Shown: positions 43,140-54,528 of the stretch, in pieces
How the letters are laid out: every line of letters starts with the position of its first letter
Position numbering within the stretch: the first letter of the stretch is position 1
Assembly: GCA_038503035.1 (NCBI GenBank)
Contig: JAVSML010020816.1
Location: forward strand, 62,001 to 126,000
Length of the DNA stretch: 64,000 bases
DNA from: Crocodylus rhombifer
Taxonomy: Eukaryota; Chordata; Crocodylia; Crocodylidae
Direction of reading: 5' to 3'
Notes under the pieces: model-generated
Database searches by the model: none
Seen by the model: the letters and a program-made list of their open reading frames with translations, nothing else
Told to the model about the DNA's origin: nothing
Translations under genes and position numbers: made by a program

Positions 43140-43290
43140 TGTTGTCCAGGATGGTCCAGGAGCTATGAGAGAGGGAAAAATTCTTGTGAGTGCTATTTTA
43201 TTGGACCAACTGTATGGTTGATATAGACATAGGCAAGCTTTCAGGTATCACAGTATCCTTCCTCAAGTCAAGGAGAGTTATGTTTCCAAT
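43140..43290 (-). repeat. Dispersed repeat with TTGGTCCAATAAAA core, copy 2
   Basis: Reverse complement: GAGGAAGGATACTGTGATACC .. CTTGCCTATGTCTATATCAACCATACAGTTGGTCCAATAAAA .. CACAAGAA. It is collinear with copy 1 at 35685-35832. Confidence 0.55.
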
Positions 43291-43689
43291 CACAAACTAA
43301 TCCGTTAAATTTCATCAGAAATGGCCTACAGTTGAACAGATGAGCAGTCTCTGATGTGGGACAGTTAAAAATGGGACTAAAAGTGTGCTATCAAGAAAGA
43401 GGTATATTTTGGAGTTGAGAGAAGTTAATTTAGCTTTGTCTAATATCTTGACCTGTCTATTTGACATCCTTTTTGGGGTGTTTACCTTTCAACTCCAGAT
43501 TAGCATGGCTGACTTGGAGCTTCTTAAGTCCTTCATATTCCTTCTTTCTCTGTCACAATGGACATATTGTGGACTGAGTAGATATGTTGCCTATCATTCA
43601 AGTCTTCCACTTACATATTTTCAGCTTCAATTACTCCAGGTCCTCATATGCAGTCTAAATCTTGCAGATTATTTCCACATAATATCTGT
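43291..43689. other. AT-rich unique sequence
   Basis: A 111-codon plus ORF (43385-43720) is hydrophobic but has no recognised family and is probably chance. Confidence 0.4.
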
Positions 43690-43990
43690 AAGATACAGCT
43701 TTTATTATCCTTCACCATAGCTAAAGCTTTCATCCGGGATCTCATCACCCTGTTTCAGTTACTATAACTTCTTATTCTATGGCCCTGACAAATAGTGTCA
43801 TGCTCTGCTCATATCCATCCAGAATGCTGCTAAGATAATTCTTCTTGTTGGTTACTTTATCCATTTCACCCATCTCTTTGAATCCCACTGACTCCCTATT
43901 CTCCATCACATGAAACATAAAGGTCCCTGACGTTATTTTCAATACAAGTTACAGTCTGCCCCCACCTTACCTACAAATCTTATTCACAGA
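43690..43990 (+). mobile_element. L2-like LINE relic (RT C-terminal region)
   Basis: Reading across frames gives SIQNAAKIIL, .HFTHLFESH.LPILHH and YKLQSAPTLPTNL. This matches the order of the QNAAAR(L) .. HWLPV..RI .. FKLLLL..YK..HGLAPPYL block at the C-terminal end of L2-clade LINE ORF2. It is heavily decayed with stops, fitting an ancient insertion distinct from the CR1 copies. Confidence 0.5.
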
Positions 43991-44639
43991 AAAGCGTCTT
44001 CATGCACTCTTCTTGCTGCCTCATGCTTGGGGGCAGATCTTTCTGCTGCATCTGGGTAAGTACAAGTGTTACATTTAAATCAATCTAATAGATTGTTTAG
44101 TCTAAACCCATAGGCATGTGGGCATTCACATCACTTAGGCTGGCTAAAGATGGAGTGCACAATATCTAAACTTAGGTGGTGTCCAACAGAACCAAGTCTA
44201 GATCGATAGAGACTAGACCAGTCTAATGAACATTTGCACGGTTCCCCTATTGATTTAAAGTTAGGCTGCTGTCCTCTGGCATCCTAGCATACATTGCTGA
44301 CCCTCCCACCCCTCCCTCGCAGGGAGGTGCTGTGGCACTCAGGCCATACTCAGCTGTTCCAGCCGAGTGCAGAGCAAACGCTGCCCCCAGGCTGTCTTGA
44401 GCCAAGGAAGCCCAACCCCTCTCCCCAGCCCCACCTGATACTGTGGGCTGCAGACAGACATATGGGAGGACTGAGGGTTTGTACTCCAAACATAACCCAG
44501 ACCTGGACACCTGAGACCCTAGGCTATGCCCTCACATCCACAAGACCCTGCCTTGAGGCACACCCCCCCATAACCTATGCACAGACCCTAACACTGAGAC
44601 TAAGAAAAACCAAAGACTCAAGCACAGACTGGAACCCCA
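43991..44639. other. Unassigned, partly GC-rich sequence
   Basis: 44280-44600 is GC-rich with ORFs on both strands that look like chance. A TAGATCGATAGAGACTAGACCAGTCTA inverted segment near 44200 may be part of a small DNA element. Confidence 0.35.
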
Positions 44640-44862
44640 AAAACACACCTACACTTTGTCCTACATCACCATAGTGACCCACTACATCTGTAGCAATCAC
44701 ATGAGTCTACATGTGATCGACAGGTGCTTCACCATAGCAATATACTCCCCTGTTTCAGTGTGCAGCTACAGCGAAGTGGTGACAAAACCTTCCCAAAAGG
44801 AAGTACTAAAGCACAGTGCCATAGCAACGTTACTGTATGCCAATGTGTAGATGCACCCCAAG
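44640..44862. mobile_element. GGGCATCTACA-type MITE, partial
   Basis: The right end reads, in reverse complement, GGGGTGCATCTACACATTGGC. The interior has the CATAGCAA(T/C), GGAAGTACTAAAGCACAG and ACCATAG blocks of the copy at 37589-37860. The left terminus is not clear. Confidence 0.5.
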
Positions 44863-45685
44863 AGTCACACGCTGAGCCAGAAACCCTAAGCTCCAAGATT
44901 CAGGCACCAACCAAAAGCCCCACATTTGAAAAGTCCCATGAACCACACTCTGGCATGAACCCATCCCAGAGTGAGGTGCTTTCATGGTGCTTTCACTTCA
45001 GATCCAGGGTGGGGTGGGTGGAACCTCATGGCACCAGCATAGAGGTGACCCTGTCACATCCAAGCCTTGGCAACTGCTGGTATGTATCTGAGCTTTGTTA
45101 TCTTGGGATATGTGTGGAGGGGTTTCTGCTTACAAGTAGATGTCCCCAGAGCAATGATGACTGGCAGGGGGCATGATCATCTGAGCTTGGACAGACTGGT
45201 GGATGCCTAGCCAGTGCCTGGCCAGTGGAGCTGTGGTCACTAGAACAGGGGGAACACCAAACCTGACTCATACCCAGTTGGAGTGGGAGAGAGAGCCACA
45301 TACCAGGCCCTGCACCCATCTGCACCTCACAGTTAGTTTCTTACCCACAGACACCGAGACCCCACAGGCATCGCCAAATGCCATGGGACAGCCTGTTCCA
45401 TTTGCCTTCAGCTCCCTCTCAGAAGGGCAGTGCATTGGGGATCACCTTCTTGTCCAGCTCCTATATGGAGAAGTCCCTGATCTTCATTCACTCCCAAATG
45501 TAGGACTTAGTATTCTGGATTGAAACCCACCCAGGTTCCTGTGGAAAGTGCTGCCCCACCATCAATCCTCCCACTCCCCCCATTCCTATTCCTGATCCCA
45601 ACCACTCTTCCAAATTATTTTCCTCCTTCCTTCCTCCCCATCTTTTGCTGGCTTTAATTAATGGGAAGAGGGAACAATTAATGAT
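44863..45685. other. Unassigned sequence
   Basis: A CCAGCTCCTATATGGAGA box at 45457-45474 also occurs at 8381-8398 as CCAGTTCCTATATGGAGA. With the following shared segment, this suggests the 8.3-9.4 kb and 45.4-45.8 kb regions derive from one element family. No ORF is supported. Confidence 0.4.
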
Positions 45686-45812
45686 ATGGTAAATGTTCAA
45701 TGGGTTTTATTAAAGCCACTTATGTTTTGGCAACTACAAACATGTAAAATGAGGCACACCTCTTCCTTGCACCACATTTCTCTTTATCCAGATGTGTTCC
45801 TCTCATGGGGAA
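45686..45812 (+). repeat. Dispersed segment shared with 9310-9437
   Basis: It starts AATGTTCAATGGGTTTTATTAAAG, then GGCAACTACAAACATGT and CTCTTCCTTGCACCACATTTCTC. It is collinear with the copy at 9310. TTTAATAAA on the minus strand may be an old polyadenylation signal. Confidence 0.55.
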
Positions 45813-46649
45813 GGTGTCTAGCCAGCCACAGTTCTCAGAGACCGCAACTGCCTCACAGAGCCTAAAGTACCTGGGGCAGGAACCACATAGAGGACAGGCC
45901 CCTTGGCCAATGTTGTGGCTTGGCTGCTCAAGGATTCCACACACCCCAAAAGTCTTCAGACCCTACTCGTCAGGAGAGTGCCCCTAAAAACCACAGGCCA
46001 GGAGGTAATTGACCCAGGATTCTTGGACTTGGCCCCTCTGCTAGGGGTTCTACCCAGAAGGGCAGGAGTGGGTAGGCCAGGTCCCTAACAAGGAGGATGG
46101 AATGAGGACACCACCAACCTTGATGCTGGGATCCCAGAGGAGTAGCATCAATTCTACATCATCTGAAAGAGGGTGGAGTTTGGGAAGCCCCTGGTATTGT
46201 GAGCACAGCCCACCCAGATGACAAATGTGTGGGTGAAGCAGTCCTGGTGACCAGTGATGCCCTGCAGCATGACAAAGAAAAAGCCATTTTGGTTAATGAA
46301 TTCCTAGGTGCCTTGGTTCAGGAAGAGGATGGGGATATGAGTACCATTAATGACCCCAACACAGTGTGGGAAGCCCTACTGGCAAAAACCGGCAATGATT
46401 GGGTTCACACAGTAGATAAAGCAGTTCACCAATGTGTTTTGGATGACCAGGCACATCCAGAAATGCTGCAGCCACTGTTCAACATCCCATGTAACCAAGA
46501 CAATGTATGCCTATTGCTCCCATCCACTCCTACTGCTGGTCTTTTGGGCCCACAGTTGCCACTCAGTGGTCTAGAGGTGATGTCAGAACAGCCTAAAGGC
46601 CATGGCATCCAAGATGGCCTTGTCCTCATTAGTCACAATAAAGTCATTG
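45813..46649. other. Unassigned sequence, possibly Harbinger-related
   Basis: The 153-codon plus ORF (46199-46660) reads acidic and protein-like, but its motifs match no family known to me. The region may be the antisense of a decayed transposase. No DDE residues or family motifs could be placed. Confidence 0.3.
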
Positions 46650-48220
46650 GCAAACTCTAAAATGCTTCCACCTACCAATGCAGCCCAGTATACTGTTAGC
46701 CTTCTTGGCAACAAAGGCACACTGTCACTTCATATCCAGCTTATTATCCACTATAATCCCCTGGTTCTTTATTGCGGAGCTTCTACTTACCCAGTTGGTC
46801 CCAGGCCTGTAGCAATGCATTGGATTGTTCCATCCTAAGTACAGGACTCTGCACTTGTCCTTGTTGAACCTCATGAGATTTCTTTTGGCCCAATCCTCCA
46901 ATTTGTCTAGGTCACTGTGAATTCTAGCCCTACCCTCCAGTGTATCTACTACTACCCCAGCTTAGTGTCATCTGCAGACTTCCTAAGGATGCACTCCATC
47001 CCATCTTCTAGATCATTGATGAAGATATGAACAAAACCAGCCCCAGGACTGACCCCTGGGGAATTCCACTTGATATTGGCTGCCAACTGGACATAAAGCC
47101 ATTGATTACTATCCTTTGAGCCCAACAATCCAGCCAGTTTTCTATCCACCTTACAGTCCATTCATCCAACCCAGATTTCCTTAGCTGGCTTGCGAGATTG
47201 CTTTGGGGTGTCATATCAAAAGCCTTACTAAAGTCATGTTATTTCACATCCACTGCTTTCCCCACAATCACAGAGCCAGTCAGATCATCATAGAAGGCAA
47301 ACAGGTTGGTCAAGTATGACTTGCCCTTGGTGAATCCATGCTGACTGTTCTTGATCACTTTCTTCTCTTCCAGTTGCTTAGAAATGGATTCCTTGAGGAC
47401 CTGTTCCATGATTTTTCTTGGGACTGAGGTGAGGCTGTCTAGTTTGTAGTTCTCGCGATCCTCCTTCTTCTCTTTCTTCATGATGCATCTGGCCCCATGA
47501 ACTTAAAAGCTTTTCTAAATAGTCCCTAACCTGTTCTTTCACCACTGAGGGCTGCTCATCTTTTCCCCAAACTGTGCTGCCCTGTGAAGCAGTCTGGGAG
47601 CTCACCTTGCCTGTGAAGACAGGTAAAAAAAGCATTGAGTACTTCAGCCTTTTCCTCCTCATCTGTCACTAGGTTGCCTCCCCCATTCAGTAAGAGACCT
47701 ACAATTTCCCTGACCTTCCTCTTGTTGCTAACATACTTGTAGAATCCTTCTTGTTACCCTTCATGTCCCTTGCAAGCTGCAACTCCACTGCGCTTTGGCT
47801 TTCCTGATTTCATCTCTGCATGCCTGAGCAATATTCTTATACTCCTAGTCATCTGACTAAACTTCCACTTCTTCTAAGCTTCCTTTTTGTGTTTAAGCTC
47901 ACTGAAGAGTTCTCTGCTAAGCCACGCTGGTCACCTGCCATATTTGCTATTCTTGCTGTAGATATTCATGACCCCTCAGTAAAGTTTCTTTAAAATACAA
48001 CCAGCTTTCCTGGACTACTTTCCCACTCAGACTGGCCTCCTGAGGATCCTGGCCATCAGTTCCCTGAGGGAGTCAAAGTCTGCTTTTCTGAAATCCAGGG
48101 TCCATTCTCTGCTGCTCTCCTTTCTTCTTTTTGTCAGGATCCCGAACTTGATCATCTTGTGGCCACTGCTTCCCAAGTCACCATCGACTTCCACATCACC
48201 CAGAAATTCTTCCCTGTCTG
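46650..48220 (-). mobile_element. Long CR1 LINE, 3' part (RT to endonuclease end), lacking its 3' tail
   Basis: This is the 3' half of a CR1 whose 5' half lies at 49461-50700, beyond an insertion. It covers, from right to left, the endonuclease C-terminus, linker, RT and the start of the C-terminal domain. It stops abruptly at about 46650 within the segment coding for AKKANSILGCI. The last 600-700 bp and the octamer tail are absent. Because LINE integration begins at the 3' end, the loss must be a later deletion or rearrangement. Confidence 0.85.
46952..48200 (-). pseudogene. CR1 ORF2 reverse transcriptase, decayed
   Basis: Open pieces give EEFLGDVEVDGDLGSSGHKM (48200-48140, endonuclease SDH region with Gly for Asp), FRKADFDSLRELMARIL and, after stops, a YSMLFLPVFTGKVSSQ region. 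KEKKEDRENYKLDSLTSVP (fingers), HGFTKGKSYLTNLFAFYDDLT, ISSGIPQGSVLGLVLF (47080-47035) and LRKSADDTKLG (about 46985-46955) follow. The catalytic box is SADD with both aspartates present. Multiple frameshifts. Confidence 0.8.
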
Positions 48221-49460
48221 CATAGGCAACATGTAGAGGGGGTCTCTCGCTGCCAACACTACTGCTGCCACCTGCAGGCAGTTGCCATGCCCTCCCCCCC
48301 CAACCCCCCCCAGCCTCTGGGGGCATGCATCTGTAACCCAGGTGGTATTCCAAGAGGTACCCCCTCTCCAACTGAAGGGATCAAAGCAGGTGCACAAGCA
48401 CTATAGGAAGTGTAGGGACTCTCCTCCCCCTATAGAGCAGAGCCAGACCACCAATGGGGACTTAACCATGCACCTTTTAATGAGGGAACAATACTGGGAA
48501 CATAACAGGCATAAGTCAGAGGGTATAGTGGATACTACAATGCCCCAAGGGGGCAGGATTCAACAAAGGTTAGACACTTACAATCATTGACAAAAGACAG
48601 GGTTAACAAAATATAAAACACAAACAGCAAAGCAAGCAATACTGGTTGATGAAATATAAAAAGGCATAAGATACAAAATGTCAAATGACAAGGAAATATA
48701 GGGCCTAGGTACCTGGAGGGGGAGAAAACACAATGGCCCCTTTCCACTGCAAGAAGATTTGCTTCTTATTATCTCACTCACCCCAACTAGGACTTGAGCT
48801 CAGATCCCCCACCTGGTAGGCAGGAACCAAGACAAATGGTGACACTGCTCCAGTCTGCTAGGGGTCTTGACCTTCCTGGAGCCCCAGCCTCATGATGAGC
48901 TGCCTGGTTTCTGATTGGAGGAGCTGGAAGCCAAGCTGGGAACCTCTCAGGTCACTACTCAGATCCTTGCCGGAGTGGAGGAGCCTCTCCTGCTGGCCAC
49001 AGCCTCTCATAGGGGATCCTAGAGCCCAGTGGGGAACCTCTCCTGCTGGCTGCATGCCACACTGCTGAGGGTCTAACTGCTGCCTGCAGGTCCTGCTCCT
49101 TTAGGCTCTTCTGGGACAACTGCTCCTGCCCCTCTGGCTCAGCTCTTGCCAGCTCTTTGAAGCTCCTTCCTTGTGGTCCCTCTCTAGTCTCCCCTGAGTC
49201 AACCCACGCTACCCCTTTTATCCCCCTCCAGGTGACCCAAGGGGCCAATCAGGGGACACGGAGGGTGAGTCTCTGGGGCCTGACTGGTACAGAAAGGGAA
49301 TCCCAAGTTCTCCAATCATCTTTTACCCCTTCAAAACCCCTTGGCCAAATCATTACCAGATTGGTGAGTATAAGGAATCACAAGTCCTCCAATCATCTTT
49401 TGCCCTTTCAAAATCCCTGGGCTAGGTCACTACCAGCTAGCCCACCACACATTGTTCATG
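48221..49460. mobile_element. 1.24 kb insertion in CR1, unassigned, with near-perfect 8-bp duplication
   Basis: The sequence interrupts CR1 precisely between codons for ..LLFTNR and E(E)FLGDV. CCTGTCTG (48213-48220) and CCTGTTTG (49461-49468) flank it and agree at 7 of 8 positions; the CR1 consensus at this point has only one copy. The ends (CATAGGCAACATG / reverse complement CATGAACAATGTG) are weakly inverted. 8-bp duplication suggests hAT, but an LTR-type element cannot be excluded. There is no recognisable protein. ORFs such as 49248-48955 are chance. Confidence 0.6.
49297..49450 (+). repeat. Tandem duplication, two 77-bp units
   Basis: GGAATC(C/A)CAAG(T)TC(T/C)TCCAATCATCTTTT begins at 49297 and again at 49374. 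Both units run through CC(T)TTTCAAAA(C)CC to ACCAG(A/C). Identity is about 80%. It lies at the right end of the 1.24 kb insertion. Confidence 0.8.
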
Positions 49461-49479
49461 CCTGTTTGTGAACAGCAGG

Positions 49480-49902
49480 TCAAGAAGGGTATGGACCCAG
49501 TTGGTCTCTCCAACACTTGCACCAGGAAGTTGTCTGGAATGCTCCAGTGCTCTCCAAAAACATCCTAGATTGCCTGCACACTGCTTTGTTGCCCTCCCAG
49601 CAGAAGTCAAGGTGACTGAAGTCCCTCATGAGAACTAAGGCCTGTGTTCTGGAAACTTCTTCTAGCTGACTGAAGAAAGCCTTATCTACCTCATCCTCCT
49701 GGTCTGGGGCTCTGTAGCAGACACCCACCATGGTATCACCCTTGTTACTCTCCCCAGTGACCCTAACCCAGAGACTTTCAACAAGTCTATCTCCAGTTTC
49801 ATACTGAAGCTCTGAGTAAGCACACACCTCTTTTACATACAGAACAACTCCTCCTCCTCTTCTCCCCTGCCTGTCCTTCCTGAATAGTTTGTATTCATCC
49901 AT
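49480..49902 (-). pseudogene. CR1 ORF2 endonuclease, N-terminal half
   Basis: A 140-codon open frame encodes DRQGRRGGGVVLYVKE, RLVESLWVRVTG, MVGVCYRAPDQEDEVDKAFF and the LVLMRDFSHLDFCWEGN box, equivalent to GDFNHPDICW of active CR1 endonucleases. Here Gly-Asp-Phe-Asn has become Arg-Asp-Phe-Ser, changing the catalytic asparagine. The domain nicks target DNA in active elements. The downstream SDH part lies across the insertion, at 48200-48140. Confidence 0.85.
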
Positions 49903-50169
49903 GAGAGTGCTCCAGTTATTCTAGCTTTCCCTTCAAGTCTCTATTATTTTCAATCATGTCATAGTCCCAAGACTGTGTGATGACTTCTAATTCCTCCTAC
50001 TTGTTTCCCAGGCTCCATGCATTTATATACAGGCACCTAAGGTAACTAGCCAATTGCCCTGATTTCTCAGGAAGAATGAAAAGGCCTCTGCTGTTGCCCC
50101 CTCCTCCTTGTACTTCCTTCAGGTCTATCTCTTCTCTACTTGCCTCAAGGCTTTGGTCTCAATCCCCTA

Positions 50170-50510
50170 GGTAAACCTAGCTTAAAGCCCTCCTCACTAG
50201 GTTAGCAATCCTGTCTGCAAATATGCTCTTCCCTCTCTTCATCAGGTGGATCCTGTCTCTTCCTAGCAATCCTTCTTGGAACAGAATCTCATAGTCAAAA
50301 AAGCCAAATCCCTGCTGGCAACACCACCTGCACAGCCATGTATTGATCTGCAGGTTACACTTGCTCCTGCCTGGGCCCTTCCCCTTAACCAGAAGAACCA
50401 AAGAGAACACCACCTGTGCCCCCCTCCCCTTCACCCTTGAACCCTGTAGTCACTCTTGATCTGCTCAGGATAAGCCCTGGCAGCATCATTAGTGCCCACA
50501 TGGATAAGCA
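50170..50510 (-). pseudogene. CR1 ORF1 SGNH/GDSL-esterase-like domain remnant
   Basis: The minus strand at 50502-50485 encodes HVGTND, the block III signature of the esterase domain in CR1 ORF1. It is followed, after an interruption, by an 85-codon open frame (50434-50177) with GAQVVFSLVLLVKGKG, LCRWCCQQGFGFFDYEILF and LGRDRIHLMKRGKSIFADRIANLVRRAL. The catalytic-block DxxH of the family appears here as DRIH. ORF1 of CR1 assists retrotransposition; this copy is interrupted by stops. Confidence 0.75.
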
Positions 50511-50700
50511 GCAATAGTCAGAGGTTTGGATGAGTCTCAGTAATCCTTCCATGACATCTCAGATCCAGGCTACAGGCAAACAGCAGATCTCCCAGTGCAC
50601 CCAATCTCCAGATCACCCAAGTGCAGCCAAGCAGAGAGGCCACCCCTGATAGGCTGGCCTTCATAGGGAACCATGCCTCCCCAAGAAAACTCACCTCACA

Positions 50701-51530
50701 GTGGCCTCACCCTTCTGTCCTGCCCAGAGGCTGCCAGAAGAGAACTGGATTGCATGCCCCCTCATGATAATTGCACATGTGCCAGTTTCTGTCTGCACCC
50801 CACCATGGAGTCTTGGTGCACTTTGCAATCTCTGCAAGCCCATTGATAAAAGTAATTGAAAACTTAAAAAATAAATGATCAGCACTACAGAAAAATATGT
50901 TCACCACCCTCACCAGATCCCAAATAGCAATAACTAGAGCTGGACAAATTATACTTTTTGAAAAGTTTTATTGTTTACAATTTGTTTTTTCAGCATTGTG
51001 TAGCTGCTACAAAACTAGAACTTGTTTTTTGGCAGAGTTCAACATATCATGTCTTGTTTCTCTTAAAATTTTGATTTTGAAATTTCATACAGCCGTATTT
51101 TTTTTTTAAAAATCATACTATGAAATATAATGTTGGTGCTGTCTTTGCCTTTTATTTCACATCTTTCTGATAGTGGTATTTGAGGGAGTGGTTATAGTGC
51201 ATAAGAGCAAATAGTAATGATAAATATGAATCCTGATGACTCTCAGGGAGAATTTCTTATCTCTAACAGAATTAAACTTTTAGTATCTAAGTAAATCCTA
51301 TTCACTGGAAACGAAGGACACCAGCAGAAATGATTAGGTGCAACAATGACTTCCCTGTGAGGGTATGTAGAGGACCAAACTCAGAGCCCAATACAAGAAG
51401 CAGCCATAATTTATTGTTTGGAATCTCCGGGGTTATATCTGGATTCCTGTTTTCCAGGAATTGCATTGTCCCAGCATTTTTTGTGCACCATGAAACAGCA
51501 GTGACCCTCAAAGACTGGCTTGTTCACATT
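50701..51530. other. AT-rich unique sequence
   Basis: No gene or repeat was recognised apart from a short T9 run at about 51098. Confidence 0.45.
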
Positions 51531-52014
51531 GGGCATATATACACAAGACATTTACTATGCAATAGACTAATTACTTGTGCAGTAAACATCACACATTTAT
51601 GCATGTGCCCCTATTAGGCTGGAGTAAACTAATTTACTCTGCAGCAGGTTAGTACTTGTAAATAGAAATACAATCCTGCTGTGGAGTTTTTTACTCTGCA
51701 ACAGCGCGTACACATACACAGATGCTGACATGGCTGGCTGGGGAACAAGGGCGTTTCAGTGTGGGGACTGTCTGGGGCTTAGCCCCATGCTGAAGCACCC
51801 TCATGCCCCAGCCAGCCACTCCACCGCACATTGAGCCAGGAGGAGCGGTCACAGGCTGGCAGGCTGACCCCTCCCCACAGATCGCTTACCAGTCCATGCT
51901 ACTCCAGCTAATCTCAACGTGCTGAGGTCCCAGGTGTACATGAAGATGTGGCTCCCAGGAGCAATAAAATCTGGAGTTTATTCATGTATATTGATTACAC
52001 ACATAGATATGCCC
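51531..52014 (+). mobile_element. GGGCATCTACA-type MITE, about 484 bp, best-preserved copy
   Basis: It starts GGGCATATATACACAAGACATTTACT and ends ACACACATAGATATGCCC, giving inverted GGGCATAT..ACA(C) termini. ATT lies directly outside both ends (51528-51530 and 52015-52017), a possible 3-bp target duplication. The inner blocks match 2853-3332 in reverse complement. With the Harbinger terminus at 17808 sharing GGGCATCTACA, a 3-bp duplication would fit Harbinger mobilisation. Confidence 0.75.
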
Positions 52015-54528
52015 ATTATTCTCAAGATCTACCAGACTGCATCTTCAGCAACTGACCTTATTTTTGCAGGTCATATAACTGTCTACTGAGAAAAACAATA
52101 GTGCATTCTATGAACAAGACTTTCTCCTTCCCTAAAGTGTACTTATATTTGACAAGTCCCTTAATTACTTTCTTGACTTTGCCTGAAATTGTACATTTCT
52201 TGGAAGCAAGAACTTTAATTATTAGAGTTCAATGGGAAATGGTTCTCATATCATTCTGAAACAGAAATTTCAAAATTTCTTCCTATCCTGAATTAGGAGG
52301 GACAGTCATAATTTGAAACATTTCACAAACCAATAATCAAAAAAAGGTTAAGTGAAATATTGTATTCATTTTTATGTCAATCTTTTTTTAAAAAAAAATT
52401 CTTTTACTAAAAATTGACTAAAATTCCAAAACAAAAAATCATTAATGTCAAAATAGTGTATTTTGACAATTTCAAACTTTTTTCAAAACACTTTTAATTA
52501 TAAAATATATATTTAAAAAACCCTTTTCTTTGAAGCATTTGGATTAGATGAATTGACATTTTCCAATAAAAAATATTTAATTGAAAAATTCTCAACCGTC
52601 TCCTTTCTGTGAACCCTTAGTTGTCATCTGCATGTCTGAGGTTTCTCTTCTGGTAGATGTTGATTTTCAATTTTGCTAATTTTCTCTAATAGTTTGGCTA
52701 AATAATCCCCTAGACAACTTTCCTGAAGTGGTAGTCAGACATATTTTAAAAATCAAAGAAACCCCTAGCGTTTGATCAACATTGGTAGAGAAATAAAATT
52801 CATTTCTTTACCAGCTCGATACAAAATATGCATATATGCATGCACACACAAACTCCAGCTGAGTATTGTTGTTCATACCTTCTCTCTCTTCCTCTTCAAT
52901 TTATTGACATTTTTAAGAGTATTAAAAAAAAATCACAGATAGCATTTTACAGCAGTTTACAGTAGCGATTTGAGGCTAAAATTTTCAGAAAATAGAATTG
53001 CCTAAAGTCCATGTGTAGGTACATTTCAGCTGAAAGCCCAGCAGAATTAAATCAGAATTAAATCAGATACCCAAATAAAGATTTAGGTGCTGAGAAAAAA
53101 AACAACAGCCTTAAAATTGTTTTACTACTATTTCCTGCTCTCTCCAGTCATTTTGATGCAATGGTTTTTAATAGTTACTCTAGTATTCTGTAAAATTAAA
53201 CATAATTTATGCATGTATGCTCATCAAATCTATTGTCATTTTCTGGTTTTTCACTGTGGTTACTCATAAAAGATACATTTTCATCTACATATTGGCGTTT
53301 GAGTTATCACAGTTATTTTCTGTGTTTTTAAAGATGGCTGGTGATGCTACTGTCTTAGAAGTCTATCCCCATTCTTTCATACTGGTAACTGAGGGAGATA
53401 TAACATGACAGTTTTGTATAGCAACCTGGGAACTGTTTAGAATAGCACTTATTAAAAGCATTGCCTATAAATATTCAATACATCTGCGTGTCAGTGTTCC
53501 ATCAACATTTTCCAAAATAAAGCATGCTCCCCTAATGCTCTTCCATTTTAAATCCTGAACATTGGAAGATCTGAGAATGCCACTGTAACCTTCTGCAATA
53601 CAGTTAAGCATTATATACCTTAAAATGGCTGCAAAATGCTTGTAAGTATCTTGATATATACACTGCCTTGTTAAATAAATTTTTAAAAATATAACACTTA
53701 AACATAATATTGTCAAATCTATGAAATACTTGCTCAATATGAAAGTCATGCTCAGTATGGAGTACTGTAAATAATTCCTTGTCCCTGAATCAGTGTACAT
53801 TTACACTTCAAAACTGTGAAGAATAAATCTGACAGGGCTATTTGATCTTTGCATGAAAATGGACTTCAAAGCCCAATGTGTATTTCTGTTCATTTTACAG
53901 CTACAGATTTCCTGCAGAAAGCGATTATACCTCTGATTACCTTACGCCTATTGTAGTAGCAGTTTCATCTATAATGTTTTTTAGAATTTAATCATTGTCT
54001 TTTGTTGACCAGCACGACGGTACAGAGGGCTTTGCTCTACACATGTAAGTGGCTAGTGTAATTGAAAAACAGACTAAATCTCCTGGATTTTTGTAATGCA
54101 GTAAACTGTGAATAGGAGAATAAAATGTCCTCAATGGCTGGATGTGTATTGTTACTTTGAAGTTTCTCCAGGCTACCACCACGACAGGATCAGAGGAGCA
54201 GCTCACACCTACTGCTTTAAATAATTATTGGATTCGTTTTTCTCATTATTTCTCACTCATTCTAGTTTGAACACCACCCCACTTGATGTTATAATTAGGT
54301 CTGTGAAAAACCTTTTGCAAAATAAACGGTTCTCGCTTTGTAATAATGGAGGTCTAACAACTATGTCTGATAGAAGAAACAATCCAGCCTTCAGGATTTA
54401 TATCTAGAACTGAACCTTAATTTGAAAATTCATGAAAAATAAATTCAGTCAAATTTCTTTAATGCATTTGGCTATTCATTAAAATGGAAGCAGAGATAAG
54501 ATACAGAGTTTATATTAGTGCACTGTTA
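52015..54528. other. AT-rich unique sequence
   Basis: About 2.5 kb without recognised repeats, exons or regulatory motifs. ORFs such as 53465-53800 (minus) are not similar to known proteins. Confidence 0.45.

Larger units (their letters stand above)
49461..50700 (-). mobile_element. Long CR1 LINE, 5' part (ORF1 esterase and ORF2 endonuclease)
   Basis: This is the 5' half of the element split by the insertion at 48221-49460. It retains part of ORF1 and the N-terminal half of the ORF2 endonuclease, rare among 5'-truncated CR1 copies. The limit near 50700 is where similarity to ORF1 fades. Together with 46650-48220, about 2.8 kb of CR1 survives. Confidence 0.85.

Noticed and set aside
46199..46660. 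153-codon acidic ORF
   Set aside because: Possibly antisense to a decayed transposon ORF. No motif could be matched, and it runs directly to a CR1 breakpoint.
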